Program-made: the position numbers and the translations under genes
NCBI RefSeq assembly: GCF_019396345.1
Contig: NZ_JAHKRM010000037.1
Location: forward strand, 1-64,000
DNA length: 64,000 nucleotides
Source of the DNA: Nonomuraea guangzhouensis
GTDB lineage: Bacteria; Actinomycetota; Actinomycetes; Streptosporangiales; Streptosporangiaceae
Direction: 5' to 3'
Part shown: in pieces, positions 41,517 to 50,366 of the stretch
How positions within the stretch are numbered: the stretch's first letter is position 1
Layout: every line of letters begins with the position of its first letter
Notes under the pieces: model-generated
Database searches by the model: none
The model's input: only the letters and a program-made list of their open reading frames with translations
Told to the model about the DNA's origin: nothing

Positions 41517-42368
41517 TTATTCCACTGAAATCCGCTCCTGTCCCGAGTACACGTTGCACCGCTGCCCCCGCAGGAACCCGACGAGCGTCATGCCGAACTC
41601 CCTGGCCAGGTCCACGGCCAGCGACGAGGGGGCGGAGACCGCGCACACCGCCGGCACGCCCGCGACCAGCGCCTTCTGCATGATCTCGTAGCTGGCCCGG
41701 CCGCTGACCATCAGCACGTGCTCGGCCAGCGGGAGCCGTTCGCCGAGTGAGGCCCAGCCGACCAGCTTGTCCACCGCGTTGTGGCGGCCCACGTCCTCCC
41801 TGAGCGCCACCAGCGTGCCGTCGGGGCGGAACAGCCCGGCCGCGTGCAGGCCGCCGGTCTTGCCGAAGACGCCCTGGCCGGCACGGAGCGCGTCCGGCAG
41901 GCCGTACAGGATCTCGGGGGTGAGTTGGAGCGTGCCGCGGGGGAGCGGCGCGCAGCGGTCGTGCAGGTCGTCGAGGCTGGCCGAGCCGCAGACGCCGCAG
42001 GCGCTGGAGGTGAGGAAGTGGCGGTCCAGTGTGGGCAGGTCGGGGATCGGGCCGTGCAGGCGTACGGTGACCGTGTTGTAGCGGGCCTCGGGCGGGAGGT
42101 CCTCGTCGGTGCAGTAGGCGATGGCCGCGATGCCGCCGGGCCGGACCAGGCCCTCGCCGTGCAGGAACCCGGTCGCCAGTTCGAAGTCGTGGCCGGGGGT
42201 GCGCATGGTGATGGCGACGGTCTTGCGGGTCCCGTCCAGTGCGGCGAGGCGGATCTCCAGTGGCTCCTCGGTGGCGAGGTCGTCGCGCCGGTCGCGGACC
42301 GTGGAGCCGGACAGCTCGCGGACGCGGATGCGGGTGGTGGGACCCACGCGGGTCAGCCGGTCGCTCAT
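41517..42368 (-). CDS. fdhD: Formate dehydrogenase sulfurtransferase FdhD
   Basis: The 283-residue protein contains the essential CxxC (SACGVCGSA, about residue 124), GKTGGLHAAGLF and EDVGRHNAVDKLVG. FdhD passes sulfur from a desulfurase to the molybdenum cofactor of formate dehydrogenases. The ATG overlaps the stop of the oxidoreductase gene upstream, linking it to that enzyme. Confidence 0.95.
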   Translation of the reverse strand: MSDRLTRVGPTTRIRVRELSGSTVRDRRDDLATEEPLEIRLAALDGTRKTVAITMRTPGHDFELATGFLHGEGLVRPGGIAAIAYCTDEDLPPEARYNTVTVRLHGPIPDLPTLDRHFLTSSACGVCGSASLDDLHDRCAPLPRGTLQLTPEILYGLPDALRAGQGVFGKTGGLHAAGLFRPDGTLVALREDVGRHNAVDKLVGWASLGERLPLAEHVLMVSGRASYEIMQKALVAGVPAVCAVSAPSSLAVDLAREFGMTLVGFLRGQRCNVYSGQERISVE

Positions 42369-44569
42369 AGCCGCCGCACGGTGACGAGCGCGTTGTAGTC
42401 GGGGATCCTGGCCTGGGGTGAGCGCCGGGTCTCGTCGAGCAGGATGTTCCCCTCCGGCCAGTGGATCTGCAGGTTGCCCGGCATCAGCGGCGCCCGCAGG
42501 ACCTTGCCCTGGTACGACCGCTCGCCCGCGCTCAGCTCGACCGGCGTGCCGTCGGGCAGGCCGAGGCGGTCGGCGTCGTAGGGGCTCATCAGCACGGCCT
42601 CGCGCATCGCGCCGTTGAAGCCGTCGCGGCGCTCGTGGACCATGCTGTTGAACTGCTTGCCGCGCCGGGTGGCCACCATGAACGTGCCGTCGGGGCGTTC
42701 CAGCGCGGGCGGCTCGACGGCGGAGAACACGCCGCGCCCGTCGGGGGTGTTGAAGCGGCCGTCGGCGAACAGGTGGCGTCCGCCGTACTGGACGTTGTCC
42801 CCGAACCCCTTGAGGCCCGATATGCCCTGGTAGAACGGCACTGCCTGCTCGATCTCCTCGCGGATCCGCGAGGTCCCGGTGAACCGAACTTTTGCCGAAA
42901 TTTCGGGATTCGTTTGCGCGGCCAGCTCGCCGAAGATCTTCCACTCCGGCCAGGCCTCGCCGATCCGCGGCCCCTCGATCTCGGGCGAGAAGATGATCCG
43001 GCGCTCGGTGGACGTCTCGGTCACCCCGCCGGTCATCTCGTAGCGGGTCTGCGCGGGCAGCAGCAGCACGTCGCCCTCGGACGGCACCAGCATCTGCGAG
43101 GACAGCACGATGTCGATGTGCACGCGGAGCTTGAGCCGGGCCAGCGCCTCCCGGCAGTAGCCGGGGTCGGGCAGCACCTCCAGGAAGTTGCCGCCCGAGG
43201 AGATGAGCGCGTCGAGGTCGCCCGCGTGGGCCGCGTCGATCATGTCGGTCGCGGTCAGGCCGGGCGCCGTCGGCACCTCAAATCCCCAAATATCAGTAAA
43301 TTTCGCGGCATTTTCTGGCGTGATCGGCAGGCCGCCAGGCAGGCCGGTCGCGTACGCGCCCATCTCGGCCCCGCCCTGCACCCCGCTGTGCCCGCGGATC
43401 GGCATCAGCCCGCAGTTGTCGCGGCCCAGGAAGCCGCGCGCCAGGGCCAGGTTCACGATCGACCGGACGTTGTCCTCGCCGAAGGCGTGCTGCGTGATGC
43501 CCATCGACCAGACCAGCACCGCCGACTTCGCCTCGCCGAGCAGCCTGGCCAGCCGGAGCATCTCGTCGCGGGTCGCCCCCGACAGCGCCTCCAGTTCCTC
43601 CCACGACTGCTCCGCCAGCGCCCGCCGGACCTCCTCGAAGCCGGAGGTCCGCTGGTCGACGAACGTCTTGTCCACCCAGTCGTTCTCGATCAGGTGCTTG
43701 AGCACGCCGTTGAGGAAGCCGATGTCGCCGCCCACGTTCACGCCGAAGAACTCGTCGGTGATCTTCGTCCCGAACACCGCGGACTCGGCGTTGGACGGCA
43801 CCCAGTAACGGTCCATGCCGGGCTCGCGGTAGGCGTTGATCATGGCCACCCGGGTGCCGGCCTTCTTGGCGTGGTAGAGGTACTTCATCGCCACAGGCTG
43901 GTTGTTGGACGGGTTCGACCCGATGAAGACGATCAGGTCGGAGCCGATCCAGTCCGTGTAGGAGCAGGTGGTGGCCGCCGCGCCGATCGTCTGCTTGAGC
44001 GCGACGGTCGAGGGCGAGTGGCAGATGCGCGCCGCGTTGTCGACGCTGTTCGTGCCCAGCGCGCGGACCGCCTTCTGCGCCGCGTAGTAGTTCTCGTTCG
44101 GCATGCCGCGGCTGGTCAGGTAGGCGCCGAAGCGCGCGTCACGCAGCCCGTCGGCGGCCACCTGCAGCGCCTCGTCCCACGAGACCCGGCTGAAGCCCGG
44201 CTCGCCCGCCCGCCGCAGCATCGGGTACGGCAGCCGCCCCAGCTCCCGCAGCTCGGCGCTCTTCTTGCCGGCCAGCCCGGAGACGTCGCCCAGCAGCGAG
44301 ACGTCCAGCGCCGGCATCGTGTTCAGCGGCAGCAGCCGCAGCCGGATGTTGCACAGGTGGACCTCGTCCATCGTCCAGTCGCGCATGCCCCGCGTGCCCA
44401 GCGCGCACCCGTCGCACGTGCCCTGCGTGAGTATCCGCCAGGCGTAACGCCTGTTGCCCTTGACCGATCGAAACGCCTTCAGCAGCTCCAAGTAGTTGTT
44501 CGGCTTGCGCAGGCCGAGGCCGAACGGCCGCCACGAGGCCCAGTTGCGCGGGTCCAGACGTCTGCTCAT
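42365..44569 (-). CDS. FdhF/YdeP-family molybdopterin oxidoreductase
   Basis: The 734 residues match the FdhF/YdeP branch of molybdopterin bis(guanine dinucleotide) enzymes: an N-terminal CDGCALG (about 51), SRGMPNENYYAAQK, IGSNPSNNQPVAMKY, GRDNCGLMPIRGHSGVQGG and a C-terminal cofactor-binding domain. YdeP is linked to acid resistance in Escherichia coli; formate activity is not assured. GGGGAG abuts the ATG, an unusually short spacing. Two short A/T-codon islands (42881-42916, 43276-43321) interrupt the GC-rich codon use. Coupled to fdhD. Confidence 0.9.
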   Translation of the reverse strand: MSRRLDPRNWASWRPFGLGLRKPNNYLELLKAFRSVKGNRRYAWRILTQGTCDGCALGTRGMRDWTMDEVHLCNIRLRLLPLNTMPALDVSLLGDVSGLAGKKSAELRELGRLPYPMLRRAGEPGFSRVSWDEALQVAADGLRDARFGAYLTSRGMPNENYYAAQKAVRALGTNSVDNAARICHSPSTVALKQTIGAAATTCSYTDWIGSDLIVFIGSNPSNNQPVAMKYLYHAKKAGTRVAMINAYREPGMDRYWVPSNAESAVFGTKITDEFFGVNVGGDIGFLNGVLKHLIENDWVDKTFVDQRTSGFEEVRRALAEQSWEELEALSGATRDEMLRLARLLGEAKSAVLVWSMGITQHAFGEDNVRSIVNLALARGFLGRDNCGLMPIRGHSGVQGGAEMGAYATGLPGGLPITPENAAKFTDIWGFEVPTAPGLTATDMIDAAHAGDLDALISSGGNFLEVLPDPGYCREALARLKLRVHIDIVLSSQMLVPSEGDVLLLPAQTRYEMTGGVTETSTERRIIFSPEIEGPRIGEAWPEWKIFGELAAQTNPEISAKVRFTGTSRIREEIEQAVPFYQGISGLKGFGDNVQYGGRHLFADGRFNTPDGRGVFSAVEPPALERPDGTFMVATRRGKQFNSMVHERRDGFNGAMREAVLMSPYDADRLGLPDGTPVELSAGERSYQGKVLRAPLMPGNLQIHWPEGNILLDETRRSPQARIPDYNALVTVRRL

Positions 44570-44629
44570 CTCCCCATCTTCCCCGCGGGCGGCGTCAGAG
44601 GACAGCGGAGGTTCGGCGAAGATGGGGGA

Positions 44630-45451
44630 ATGCCCGACTCGCGCTACTCCGATCTCGACCGCCCGCCCCTGTCCGAGGCGGCGCTCAACCGCGCCCTCAT
44701 CCGCCCCGGCAGCCTGTGGACCGGCGTACGCGTCGTCGAGAGCACCGGCTCGACCAACGCCGACCTCGCCCAAGCCGCGAAGGAGGGCGCGGAGGAAGGC
44801 CTGGTCCTGGTGGCCGAGTCGCAGCTCGCCGGCCGAGGCAGGCTGACCCGCACCTGGACCGCGCCGCCGCGCTCAGGCCTGACCGTCTCCGTCCTGCTCA
44901 GGCCGGAGGTGCCCATCGCCAGGCAGGGGTGGCTTGCGCTGCTGTTCGGCGTGGCGGCGGCCTCGGCCGTCCGCCGGCTGGCGGAGGTGGACGTACGGCT
45001 CAAATGGCCGAACGACCTGCTGATCGGCGAGCACAAGCTGGCCGGGATCTTGGCCGAGCGGGCCGAGGACGCCGTCGTCATCGGGATGGGCCTGAACGTG
45101 TCGCTCAAGCCGGCCGAGCTCCCCGTGGAGACGGCGACCTCCCTGGCCATCGAGCAGGCGGCGTGCGTGGACCGGGATCCGCTGCTCAGGGCCGTGCTCA
45201 GGGAGGTCGAGCGGCACTACCGCGACTGGTCCGAGGCGGGCGGCGACGCCGACGCGTGCGGGCTGCGCGCCGCCTACCAGGCGTCGAGCGCCACGATCGG
45301 GCGGCAGGTCAGGGTCGAGCTGCCCGGCGACCGGGTGCTGGTCGGCCAGGCGACCGGCATCGACCAGGCCGGACACCTCCAGATGATCGCGGACGGCAGG
45401 ACGCACGCGCTGAGCGCGGGTGACGTCGTCCACGTCCGCGCGTCCTCGTAG
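44630..45451 (+). CDS. birA: Biotin--[acetyl-CoA-carboxylase] ligase
   Basis: The 273-residue enzyme attaches biotin to carboxylase carrier domains through biotinyl-AMP. Motifs: STGSTNADL, GRGRLTRTW (about 68), KWPNDLLIGEHKLAGIL (about 125) and GMGLNVSLKP, with a small C-terminal domain. There is no N-terminal repressor helix-turn-helix, so it is the monofunctional type. GGGGGA precedes the ATG. It is divergent from the oxidoreductase gene. Confidence 0.95.
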   Translation: MPDSRYSDLDRPPLSEAALNRALIRPGSLWTGVRVVESTGSTNADLAQAAKEGAEEGLVLVAESQLAGRGRLTRTWTAPPRSGLTVSVLLRPEVPIARQGWLALLFGVAAASAVRRLAEVDVRLKWPNDLLIGEHKLAGILAERAEDAVVIGMGLNVSLKPAELPVETATSLAIEQAACVDRDPLLRAVLREVERHYRDWSEAGGDADACGLRAAYQASSATIGRQVRVELPGDRVLVGQATGIDQAGHLQMIADGRTHALSAGDVVHVRASS

Positions 45452-45477
45452 CCGCGAACGCGCGGAGGTGGCACCAT

Positions 45478-45996
45478 TTGCCCATGACCCTCCCTGACCA
45501 CCACTTGACGCAGGGTGAACGGCGCATCAGGTCGTTCCACCCGCACTGGAAGCGGCTCGTGGTGCCCTTCATCGCGCTCGTGCTGATCGTCGCCGCCTCG
45601 GGCGTGGCGCTCTTCCTCATCCCCGGCACCTTCGAGTACGCCAACTACGCCAGGCTCGCCGTCGGCGTCGTCGCCGTGCTGCTGCTGACGATCTGGTCGT
45701 TCGTGCCCTACCTGCAGTGGAAGAACACCGGCTACGTGCTCACCACCCACCGCTTCACGATCAGCACGGGCGTGCTCAACAAGTCGACGGACGAGATCCC
45801 GATGGCCAAGGTCAACACGGTCAGCTCCGACCAGACCTTCTTCGAGCGCATCCTCGGCTGCGGCACGCTCACCGTCGAGTCGGCGGGTGACCGGGGGCAG
45901 ATCGCCCTGCGCGACATCCCCCACATCCAGGACGTCAGGACCGACCTGTTCCGCCTGCTGGAGGACGCCTCCGACGGAGATATCGACGGCCATTGA
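45478..45996 (+). CDS. PH-domain (bPH2) membrane protein
   Basis: I favour the TTG at 45478 because GGAGG ends nine bases upstream; ATG 45484 would give a spacing of 15. The roughly 170-residue protein has two membrane helices (about 25-45 and 58-80) and a bacterial PH domain with YVLTTHRFTISTGVLNKSTD and EIPMAKVNTVSSDQTFFERI. The role of such proteins is poorly known. The stop overlaps the cyclase start (TTGA). Confidence 0.85.
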   Translation: MPMTLPDHHLTQGERRIRSFHPHWKRLVVPFIALVLIVAASGVALFLIPGTFEYANYARLAVGVVAVLLLTIWSFVPYLQWKNTGYVLTTHRFTISTGVLNKSTDEIPMAKVNTVSSDQTFFERILGCGTLTVESAGDRGQIALRDIPHIQDVRTDLFRLLEDASDGDIDGH

Positions 45997-46958
45997 ACAG
46001 ACCCACCGCTGAGGAGATCGACCGGCTGCTCGTCGGCATGCCCGCCCGCCACACCAAGGCGGGGGTGTCGGCGGAGGCGGGCGTCTCGCCGGAGCTGGCG
46101 GAGCGCATCTGGCGGGCGCTGGGCTTCGCCTCGCTCGCCGACGACGCGGTCGCCTTCTCCGACGGTGACGTCGACGCGCTGCGGCGAGTGAGCAGGATGC
46201 TCGACAGCGGCCTGCTCGACGAGCAGACCGTCATCCGGATGGCCCGCGCGCTCGGCCAGACCACCGCCAAGCTGGCCCAGTGGCAGGCCGAGATCATGAT
46301 CGGCGCGATGCTGCCGCCGGGCGAGCGGCCTTCCGACGACGACCTGGCCCGGGTGCTCGACACGGCCCGGCTGCTGCTGCCCGACTTCGAGCAGGTGCTG
46401 ATCCACGTCTGGCGGGCCCAGCTGGCCGCCGCGGGCACCCGGCTGCTGTCCGTCGCCGACCTCGACGAGGCGAACATCCCCGCCCGCGTGTCGATCGCGG
46501 TGGGTTTCGCGGACCTCGTCTCGTTCACCCGGCGGGCCCGCGAGCTCGACGAGCGGGAGCTGGCCGCGCTGGTGGAGGGCTTCGAGGCGCGGGCCTCCGA
46601 CGTGGTGGCCGCGCACGGCGGCCGGCTGGTCAAGACGCTCGGCGACGAGGTGCTGTTCACCGCCCACAACCCGGAGGACGCGGCGGCGATCGCGCTCGAC
46701 CTGGTGGAGGCGGCCGACCTGCGCATCGGTCTGGCCTACGGGCCGGTGCTGCCCATCATGGGCGACGTCTACGGCACCACCGTCAACCTGGCCGCCCGGC
46801 TCACCGCCATCGCCCGGCCCGGCACGATCCTCGTCGACGCCGAACTGGCCGAGGGACTCGACGACGGACCGGGGTTCGAGGTACGCCGGATCCGGCGCCG
46901 ACCAGCCCGTGGACTCGGGATGGTGCAGCCCTACGCCTTGCGGCGATCATCCTCCTGA
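45993..46958 (+). CDS. Class III adenylate/guanylate cyclase
   Basis: A TTG start overlaps the preceding TGA. The 321 residues have a helical N-terminal domain (1-160) seen in actinobacterial cyclases and a C-terminal catalytic domain (about 165-300): FADLVSFTRRARELD with the first metal Asp, LVKTLGDEVLFTAHNPEDA with Lys for base contact and the second Asp, and YGTTVNLAARLTAIA with transition-state Asn and Arg. It makes a cyclic nucleotide, probably cAMP. Coupling to the PH-domain protein suggests membrane-linked control. Confidence 0.9.
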   Translation: MNRPTAEEIDRLLVGMPARHTKAGVSAEAGVSPELAERIWRALGFASLADDAVAFSDGDVDALRRVSRMLDSGLLDEQTVIRMARALGQTTAKLAQWQAEIMIGAMLPPGERPSDDDLARVLDTARLLLPDFEQVLIHVWRAQLAAAGTRLLSVADLDEANIPARVSIAVGFADLVSFTRRARELDERELAALVEGFEARASDVVAAHGGRLVKTLGDEVLFTAHNPEDAAAIALDLVEAADLRIGLAYGPVLPIMGDVYGTTVNLAARLTAIARPGTILVDAELAEGLDDGPGFEVRRIRRRPARGLGMVQPYALRRSSS

Positions 46959-46964
46959 CCCAAG

Positions 46965-48059
46965 ATGGCTGCCATGCCGTACGAAGTGCAGGGTGTCATC
47001 GCCCGAGGTAAAGGCCAGGAAGTATCGGTCGAGACAGTGATCGTCCCCGACCCCGGACCGGGTGAGGCGGTGGTGGCGGTCAGGGCCTGTGGGGTCTGCC
47101 ATACCGACCTGCACTACCGGGAGGGCGGCATCAACGACGACTTCCCGTTCTTGCTCGGGCACGAGGCCGCGGGTGTGGTCGAGGCGGTGGGTGAGGGCGT
47201 CACCGGGGTGGAGCCCGGCGACTACGTGATCCTCAACTGGCGGGCCGTGTGCGGCCAGTGCCGCGCCTGCCTGCGCGGGCGGCCGTGGTACTGCTTCAAC
47301 ACCCACAACGCCACGCAGAAGATGACGCTGGCCGACGGCACCGAGCTGTCGCCCGCGCTGGGCATCGGCGCGTTCCTGGGCAAGACGCTGGTCGCCGCGG
47401 GACAGTGCACCAAGGTCTCCGCCGACGCGCCCGCCGAGGTGGCCGGGCTGCTCGGCTGCGGCGTCATGGCCGGCCTCGGCGCCGCGCTCAACACGGGCAA
47501 CGTCACCAGGGGCGACTCGGTCGCCGTCATCGGCTGCGGCGGCGTCGGTGACGCCGCGATCCTCGGCGCGTCGATCGCCGGCGCCACGAAGATCATCGCG
47601 GTGGACGTGGACGACCGCAAGCTCGAATGGGCCCGCGGCTTCGGTGCCACCGATACGGTCAACTCCCGGGCGAACGACCCCGTCGAGGCGATTCGCGACC
47701 TCACCGGCGGTTTCGGCGCCGACGTGGTCATCGAGGCTGTCGGCCGCCCAGAGACGTACAAACAGGCCTTCTACGCCCGTGACCTGGCCGGCACCGTCGT
47801 GCTCGTCGGCGTGCCGACGCCCGAGATGCAGCTGGAGCTGCCGCTGCTCGACGTGTTCGGGCGCGGTGGGTCCCTCAAGTCCTCCTGGTACGGCGACTGC
47901 CTGCCCTCGCGCGACTTCCCCATGCTGATCGACCTGTTCCGGCAGGGGCGGCTCCCGCTCGACAAGTTCGTGTCGGAGACCATCGGGCTCGACGGGGTCG
48001 AGGAGGCGTTCGCCAAGATGCACCGCGGCGAGGTGCTGCGTTCGGTGGTGGTCCTCTAA
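46965..48059 (+). CDS. mscR: S-(hydroxymethyl)mycothiol dehydrogenase
   Basis: The 364-residue zinc alcohol dehydrogenase has the catalytic Cys in ACGVCHTDLHYREGG (about 42), the structural-zinc cluster CGQCRACLRGRPWYC (about 97-111), GHEAAGVVE and the NAD loop GCGGVGDAAILG. These closely match mycothiol-dependent formaldehyde dehydrogenase, which oxidises the formaldehyde-mycothiol adduct. ATG 46974 is an alternative start. The TAA overlaps the next ATG. Confidence 0.92.
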   Translation: MAAMPYEVQGVIARGKGQEVSVETVIVPDPGPGEAVVAVRACGVCHTDLHYREGGINDDFPFLLGHEAAGVVEAVGEGVTGVEPGDYVILNWRAVCGQCRACLRGRPWYCFNTHNATQKMTLADGTELSPALGIGAFLGKTLVAAGQCTKVSADAPAEVAGLLGCGVMAGLGAALNTGNVTRGDSVAVIGCGGVGDAAILGASIAGATKIIAVDVDDRKLEWARGFGATDTVNSRANDPVEAIRDLTGGFGADVVIEAVGRPETYKQAFYARDLAGTVVLVGVPTPEMQLELPLLDVFGRGGSLKSSWYGDCLPSRDFPMLIDLFRQGRLPLDKFVSETIGLDGVEEAFAKMHRGEVLRSVVVL

Positions 48060-48679
48060 TGATCGACAGGGTCATCACCTCGGGGACGTTCTCGCTCGAC
48101 GGCGGCACCTGGGACGTCGACAACAACGTCTGGCTGGTCGGCGACGCCCGCGAGGTGGTCGTCATCGACGCGGCGCACGACGCGCGCGCCATCAAGGACC
48201 GCGTCGGCGAGCGTACGGTCAAGGCCATCGTCTGCACGCACGCGCACAACGACCACATCAACGCCGCCGGGGAGCTCGCCGAGCTGACCGGGGCGCCGAT
48301 CCGGCTGCACCCCGCCGACCAGGTCCTCTGGGACCAGGTCTACGGCCAGGCGGTGGCGTACCATCCGCTGGCCGACGGCGAGAAGATCGAGGTCGGCGGG
48401 GTCGCGCTGGAGGTGCTCCACACCCCGGGCCACGCGCCGGGCGCGGTCTGCCTGCACGCGCCCGACCTCGGCGTGCTGTTCAGCGGCGACACGCTGTTCA
48501 AGGGCGGCCCCGGCGCGACCGGGCGGTCCTTCTCGTCGTTCGACACGATCATCGACTCGATCAGCCGGCGGCTGCTGACCCTGCCCGGCGAGACGGTCGT
48601 GCACACCGGCCACGGCGACTCGACGTCGATCGGGGCCGAGGCGCCGCACCTGGAGGAGTGGATCGCCCGGGGACAGTGA
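48059..48679 (+). CDS. MBL-fold hydrolase coupled to mscR
   Basis: The 206-residue product has the metallo-beta-lactamase metal motif CTHAHNDHINAAGEL (about 60), HTPGHAPGAVCL, LFSGDTLFKGGPGATGR and HTGHGDSTSI. Its ATG overlaps the mscR stop, the usual pairing in actinobacteria. It may hydrolyse S-formylmycothiol or a related thioester (inference). Resembles glyoxalase II in size. Confidence 0.9.
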   Translation: MIDRVITSGTFSLDGGTWDVDNNVWLVGDAREVVVIDAAHDARAIKDRVGERTVKAIVCTHAHNDHINAAGELAELTGAPIRLHPADQVLWDQVYGQAVAYHPLADGEKIEVGGVALEVLHTPGHAPGAVCLHAPDLGVLFSGDTLFKGGPGATGRSFSSFDTIIDSISRRLLTLPGETVVHTGHGDSTSIGAEAPHLEEWIARGQ

Positions 48680-48696
48680 TCTGTGTCCGACCTAAC

Positions 48697-48744
48697 ATAG
48701 GCAAGCCTTACCGAAGTGAGCTACTTTAGGTGTGCCTAACCTTG
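48697..48744. promoter_or_regulatory. Two IdeR/DtxR-type iron boxes
   Basis: ATAGGCAAGCCTTACCGAA (48697-48715) and TTAGGTGTGCCTAACCTTG (48726-48744) each match the 19-base IdeR consensus at about 16 positions. They lie 28-76 bases before bfd. In mycobacteria IdeR with iron activates ferritin genes from tandem upstream boxes, so activation is likely here. Confidence 0.8.
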
Positions 48745-48772
48745 GCTCCCTTCGTGAAAGGCTTGTCCCCGC

Positions 48773-48949
48773 ATGTACGTATGTGTCTGTCGTGCTGTGA
48801 CCGAGAACGAGGTCCACGACTGCATTGCCGCGGGTGCCAGGAGCGCTAAGCAGATCCGCGACACCACGGGTGCCGGGGGAGACTGCGCGACTTGTGTCAG
48901 AAAGATATGTGCGATCCTGAAGAGGTCTGAGGAACTCACGACCGCATAG
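48773..48949 (+). CDS. bfd: Bacterioferritin-associated [2Fe-2S] ferredoxin
   Basis: A 58-residue frame from ATG 48773 to TAG 48949 encodes a Bfd-like protein. Cys4, Cys6, Cys38 and Cys41 (YVCVC and GDCATC) are the same positions that bind the cluster in Escherichia coli Bfd. Bfd reduces the ferric core of bacterioferritin to release iron. It is 16 bases upstream of bfr and downstream of two iron boxes. Confidence 0.9.
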   Translation: MYVCVCRAVTENEVHDCIAAGARSAKQIRDTTGAGGDCATCVRKICAILKRSEELTTA

Positions 48950-48965
48950 CACGAGGGGCCCGTTC

Positions 48966-49448
48966 ATGCAGGGCGACATCCAGATCATTGAGCTGCTCAA
49001 CGAACAGCTCACCGCTGAGCTGACCGCGATCAACCAATACTTCCTGCACGCCAAGATGCAGCAGAACTGGGGCTACACCAAACTCGCCGAGCACACCCGC
49101 GCCGAATCGATCGACGAGATGCGCCACGCCGAGCGTCTCACCGATCGCATCCTCTTCCTCGAAGGACTGCCCAATTACCAGCGCCTTGGCACGCTGCACA
49201 TCGGGCAGACGGTCGAGGAGCAGCTCCGGGCCGACCTGGAGGTGGAGGTGTCCGTCGTGGCCCGGCTGCGGCCGGGCATCAAGCTCATGCGAGAGAAAGG
49301 CGATGTGACCTCCGCACGGATCTTCGAGGACATCCTCGAGGACGAGGAGCACCACATCGACTACCTGGAGACCGAGCTGGCGCTCATGCGGAGCCTGGGC
49401 GAGCAGCTCTATCTCGCCCGCTACGCCGAGCCGCCCTCCGAGGGCTGA
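48966..49448 (+). CDS. bfr: Bacterioferritin
   Basis: The 160-residue protein has the 24-mer ferritin four-helix pattern: Glu18 in LTAELTAINQYFLHA, ESIDEMRHAERLTDRIL with the ferroxidase Glu51/His54 and the haem Met52, and EDILEDEEHHIDYLETEL. It stores iron as a ferric mineral and binds haem between subunits. GAGGGG lies seven bases before the ATG. Expected to be iron-regulated with bfd. Confidence 0.95.
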   Translation: MQGDIQIIELLNEQLTAELTAINQYFLHAKMQQNWGYTKLAEHTRAESIDEMRHAERLTDRILFLEGLPNYQRLGTLHIGQTVEEQLRADLEVEVSVVARLRPGIKLMREKGDVTSARIFEDILEDEEHHIDYLETELALMRSLGEQLYLARYAEPPSEG

Positions 49449-49461
49449 GCCCCGGATTCGA

Positions 49462-49490
49462 CGCGCCCGCCGGTACTCCCGGCGGGCGCG
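49462..49490 (+). terminator. Strong GC hairpin after bfr
   Basis: A perfect 12-bp stem CGCGCCCGCCGG / CCGGCGGGCGCG with a TACTC loop begins 14 bases after the bfr stop. It lacks a U-tract but is the strongest simple hairpin in the window. Confidence 0.75.
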
Positions 49491-49616
49491 CGCCATTCCG
49501 CGACACGCCGGACGGCACAGAAGGTTTTGCGATTCCGGAAGATCAGCCACCGCTTTTGTCCCCCGCGAATGCGGTAATTTAAGCGGGATCAACCGACATT
49601 TATCTGAGTTTGCCCA

Positions 49617-49645
49617 GGTCAATGGATAGGTCAACGACGAGTCAA
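49617..49645 (+). promoter_or_regulatory. Three GGTCAA-type direct repeats upstream of the response regulator
   Basis: GGTCAA (49617-49622), GGTCAA (49629-49634) and AGTCAA (49640-49645) are spaced 12 and 11 bases, about one helical turn, as in binding sites of OmpR/PhoB-type regulators. They lie 50-80 bases before the regulator start. Confidence 0.5.
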
Positions 49646-49683
49646 ACCGCGCGCTGTGACCGGGAAACGATCGCCTAAGGTCC

Positions 49684-49689
49684 TACGAT
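49684..49689 (+). promoter_or_regulatory. -10 element TACGAT, leaderless start of the response regulator
   Basis: TACGAT ends six bases before the ATG at 49696 and no ribosome site is present, so the mRNA is probably leaderless. Confidence 0.55.
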
Positions 49690-49695
49690 CGCTTC

Positions 49696-50364
49696 ATGAC
49701 CTGCGTACTTCTCGCCGAGGATGACACCTCGATTTCCGAGCCACTCGCGCGCGCGTTGCGCCGTGAGGGCTATCAGGTTGAGGTGAGCCCCGACGGCCCG
49801 CAGGCCCTGGAAAGGGCTCTGTCGGGTGGCATCGACCTCATCGTTCTTGACCTCGGCCTGCCAGAAATGGACGGGCTGGAGGTTGCGCGCCGGATCCGCG
49901 CCGAAGGGCACGGCACTCCGGTCCTGATACTTACCGCTCGGGTCGACGAAGTCGACACGGTCGTCGGCCTCGACGCCGGCGCCGACGACTACGTCACCAA
50001 GCCGTTCCGGCTGGCCGAGCTGCTCGCCAGGGTGCGTGCGCTGCTGCGCCGGGGCACCTCGGAGACACCGGTGGTCCAAGGCGTCCGCATCGACGCCGAC
50101 TCCCGCCGGGCCTGGATGGGAGAGAAAGAGCTGCACCTTACGACCAAGGAGTTCGACCTGCTCCGCGTGCTGGTCCGCGACGCGGGCAAGGTCGTCACCC
50201 GCGAACAGATCATGCGCGAGGTGTGGGACACCAACTGGTGGGGTTCCACCAAGACACTCGACATGCATATTTCCTGGCTGCGCCGCAAGCTGGGCGACGA
50301 CGCGGCGAAGCCTCGCTACATCACCACCGTCCGAGGAGTCGGCTTCCGCTTCGAACGCGAGTAG
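49696..50364 (+). CDS. OmpR-family response regulator
   Basis: The 222-residue protein has a receiver domain with Asp9/Asp10, phosphoacceptor Asp52 (LIVLDLGLPEMDG) and Lys in TKPFR, and a winged-helix effector domain (about 125-222; TTKEFDLLRVLVRDAGKVV, RRKLGDDAAKPRYITTVRGV). The kinase gene starts two bases after its stop. The direct repeats upstream suggest autoregulation. The signal is unknown. Confidence 0.95.
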   Translation: MTCVLLAEDDTSISEPLARALRREGYQVEVSPDGPQALERALSGGIDLIVLDLGLPEMDGLEVARRIRAEGHGTPVLILTARVDEVDTVVGLDAGADDYVTKPFRLAELLARVRALLRRGTSETPVVQGVRIDADSRRAWMGEKELHLTTKEFDLLRVLVRDAGKVVTREQIMREVWDTNWWGSTKTLDMHISWLRRKLGDDAAKPRYITTVRGVGFRFERE

Positions 50365-50366
50365 GG

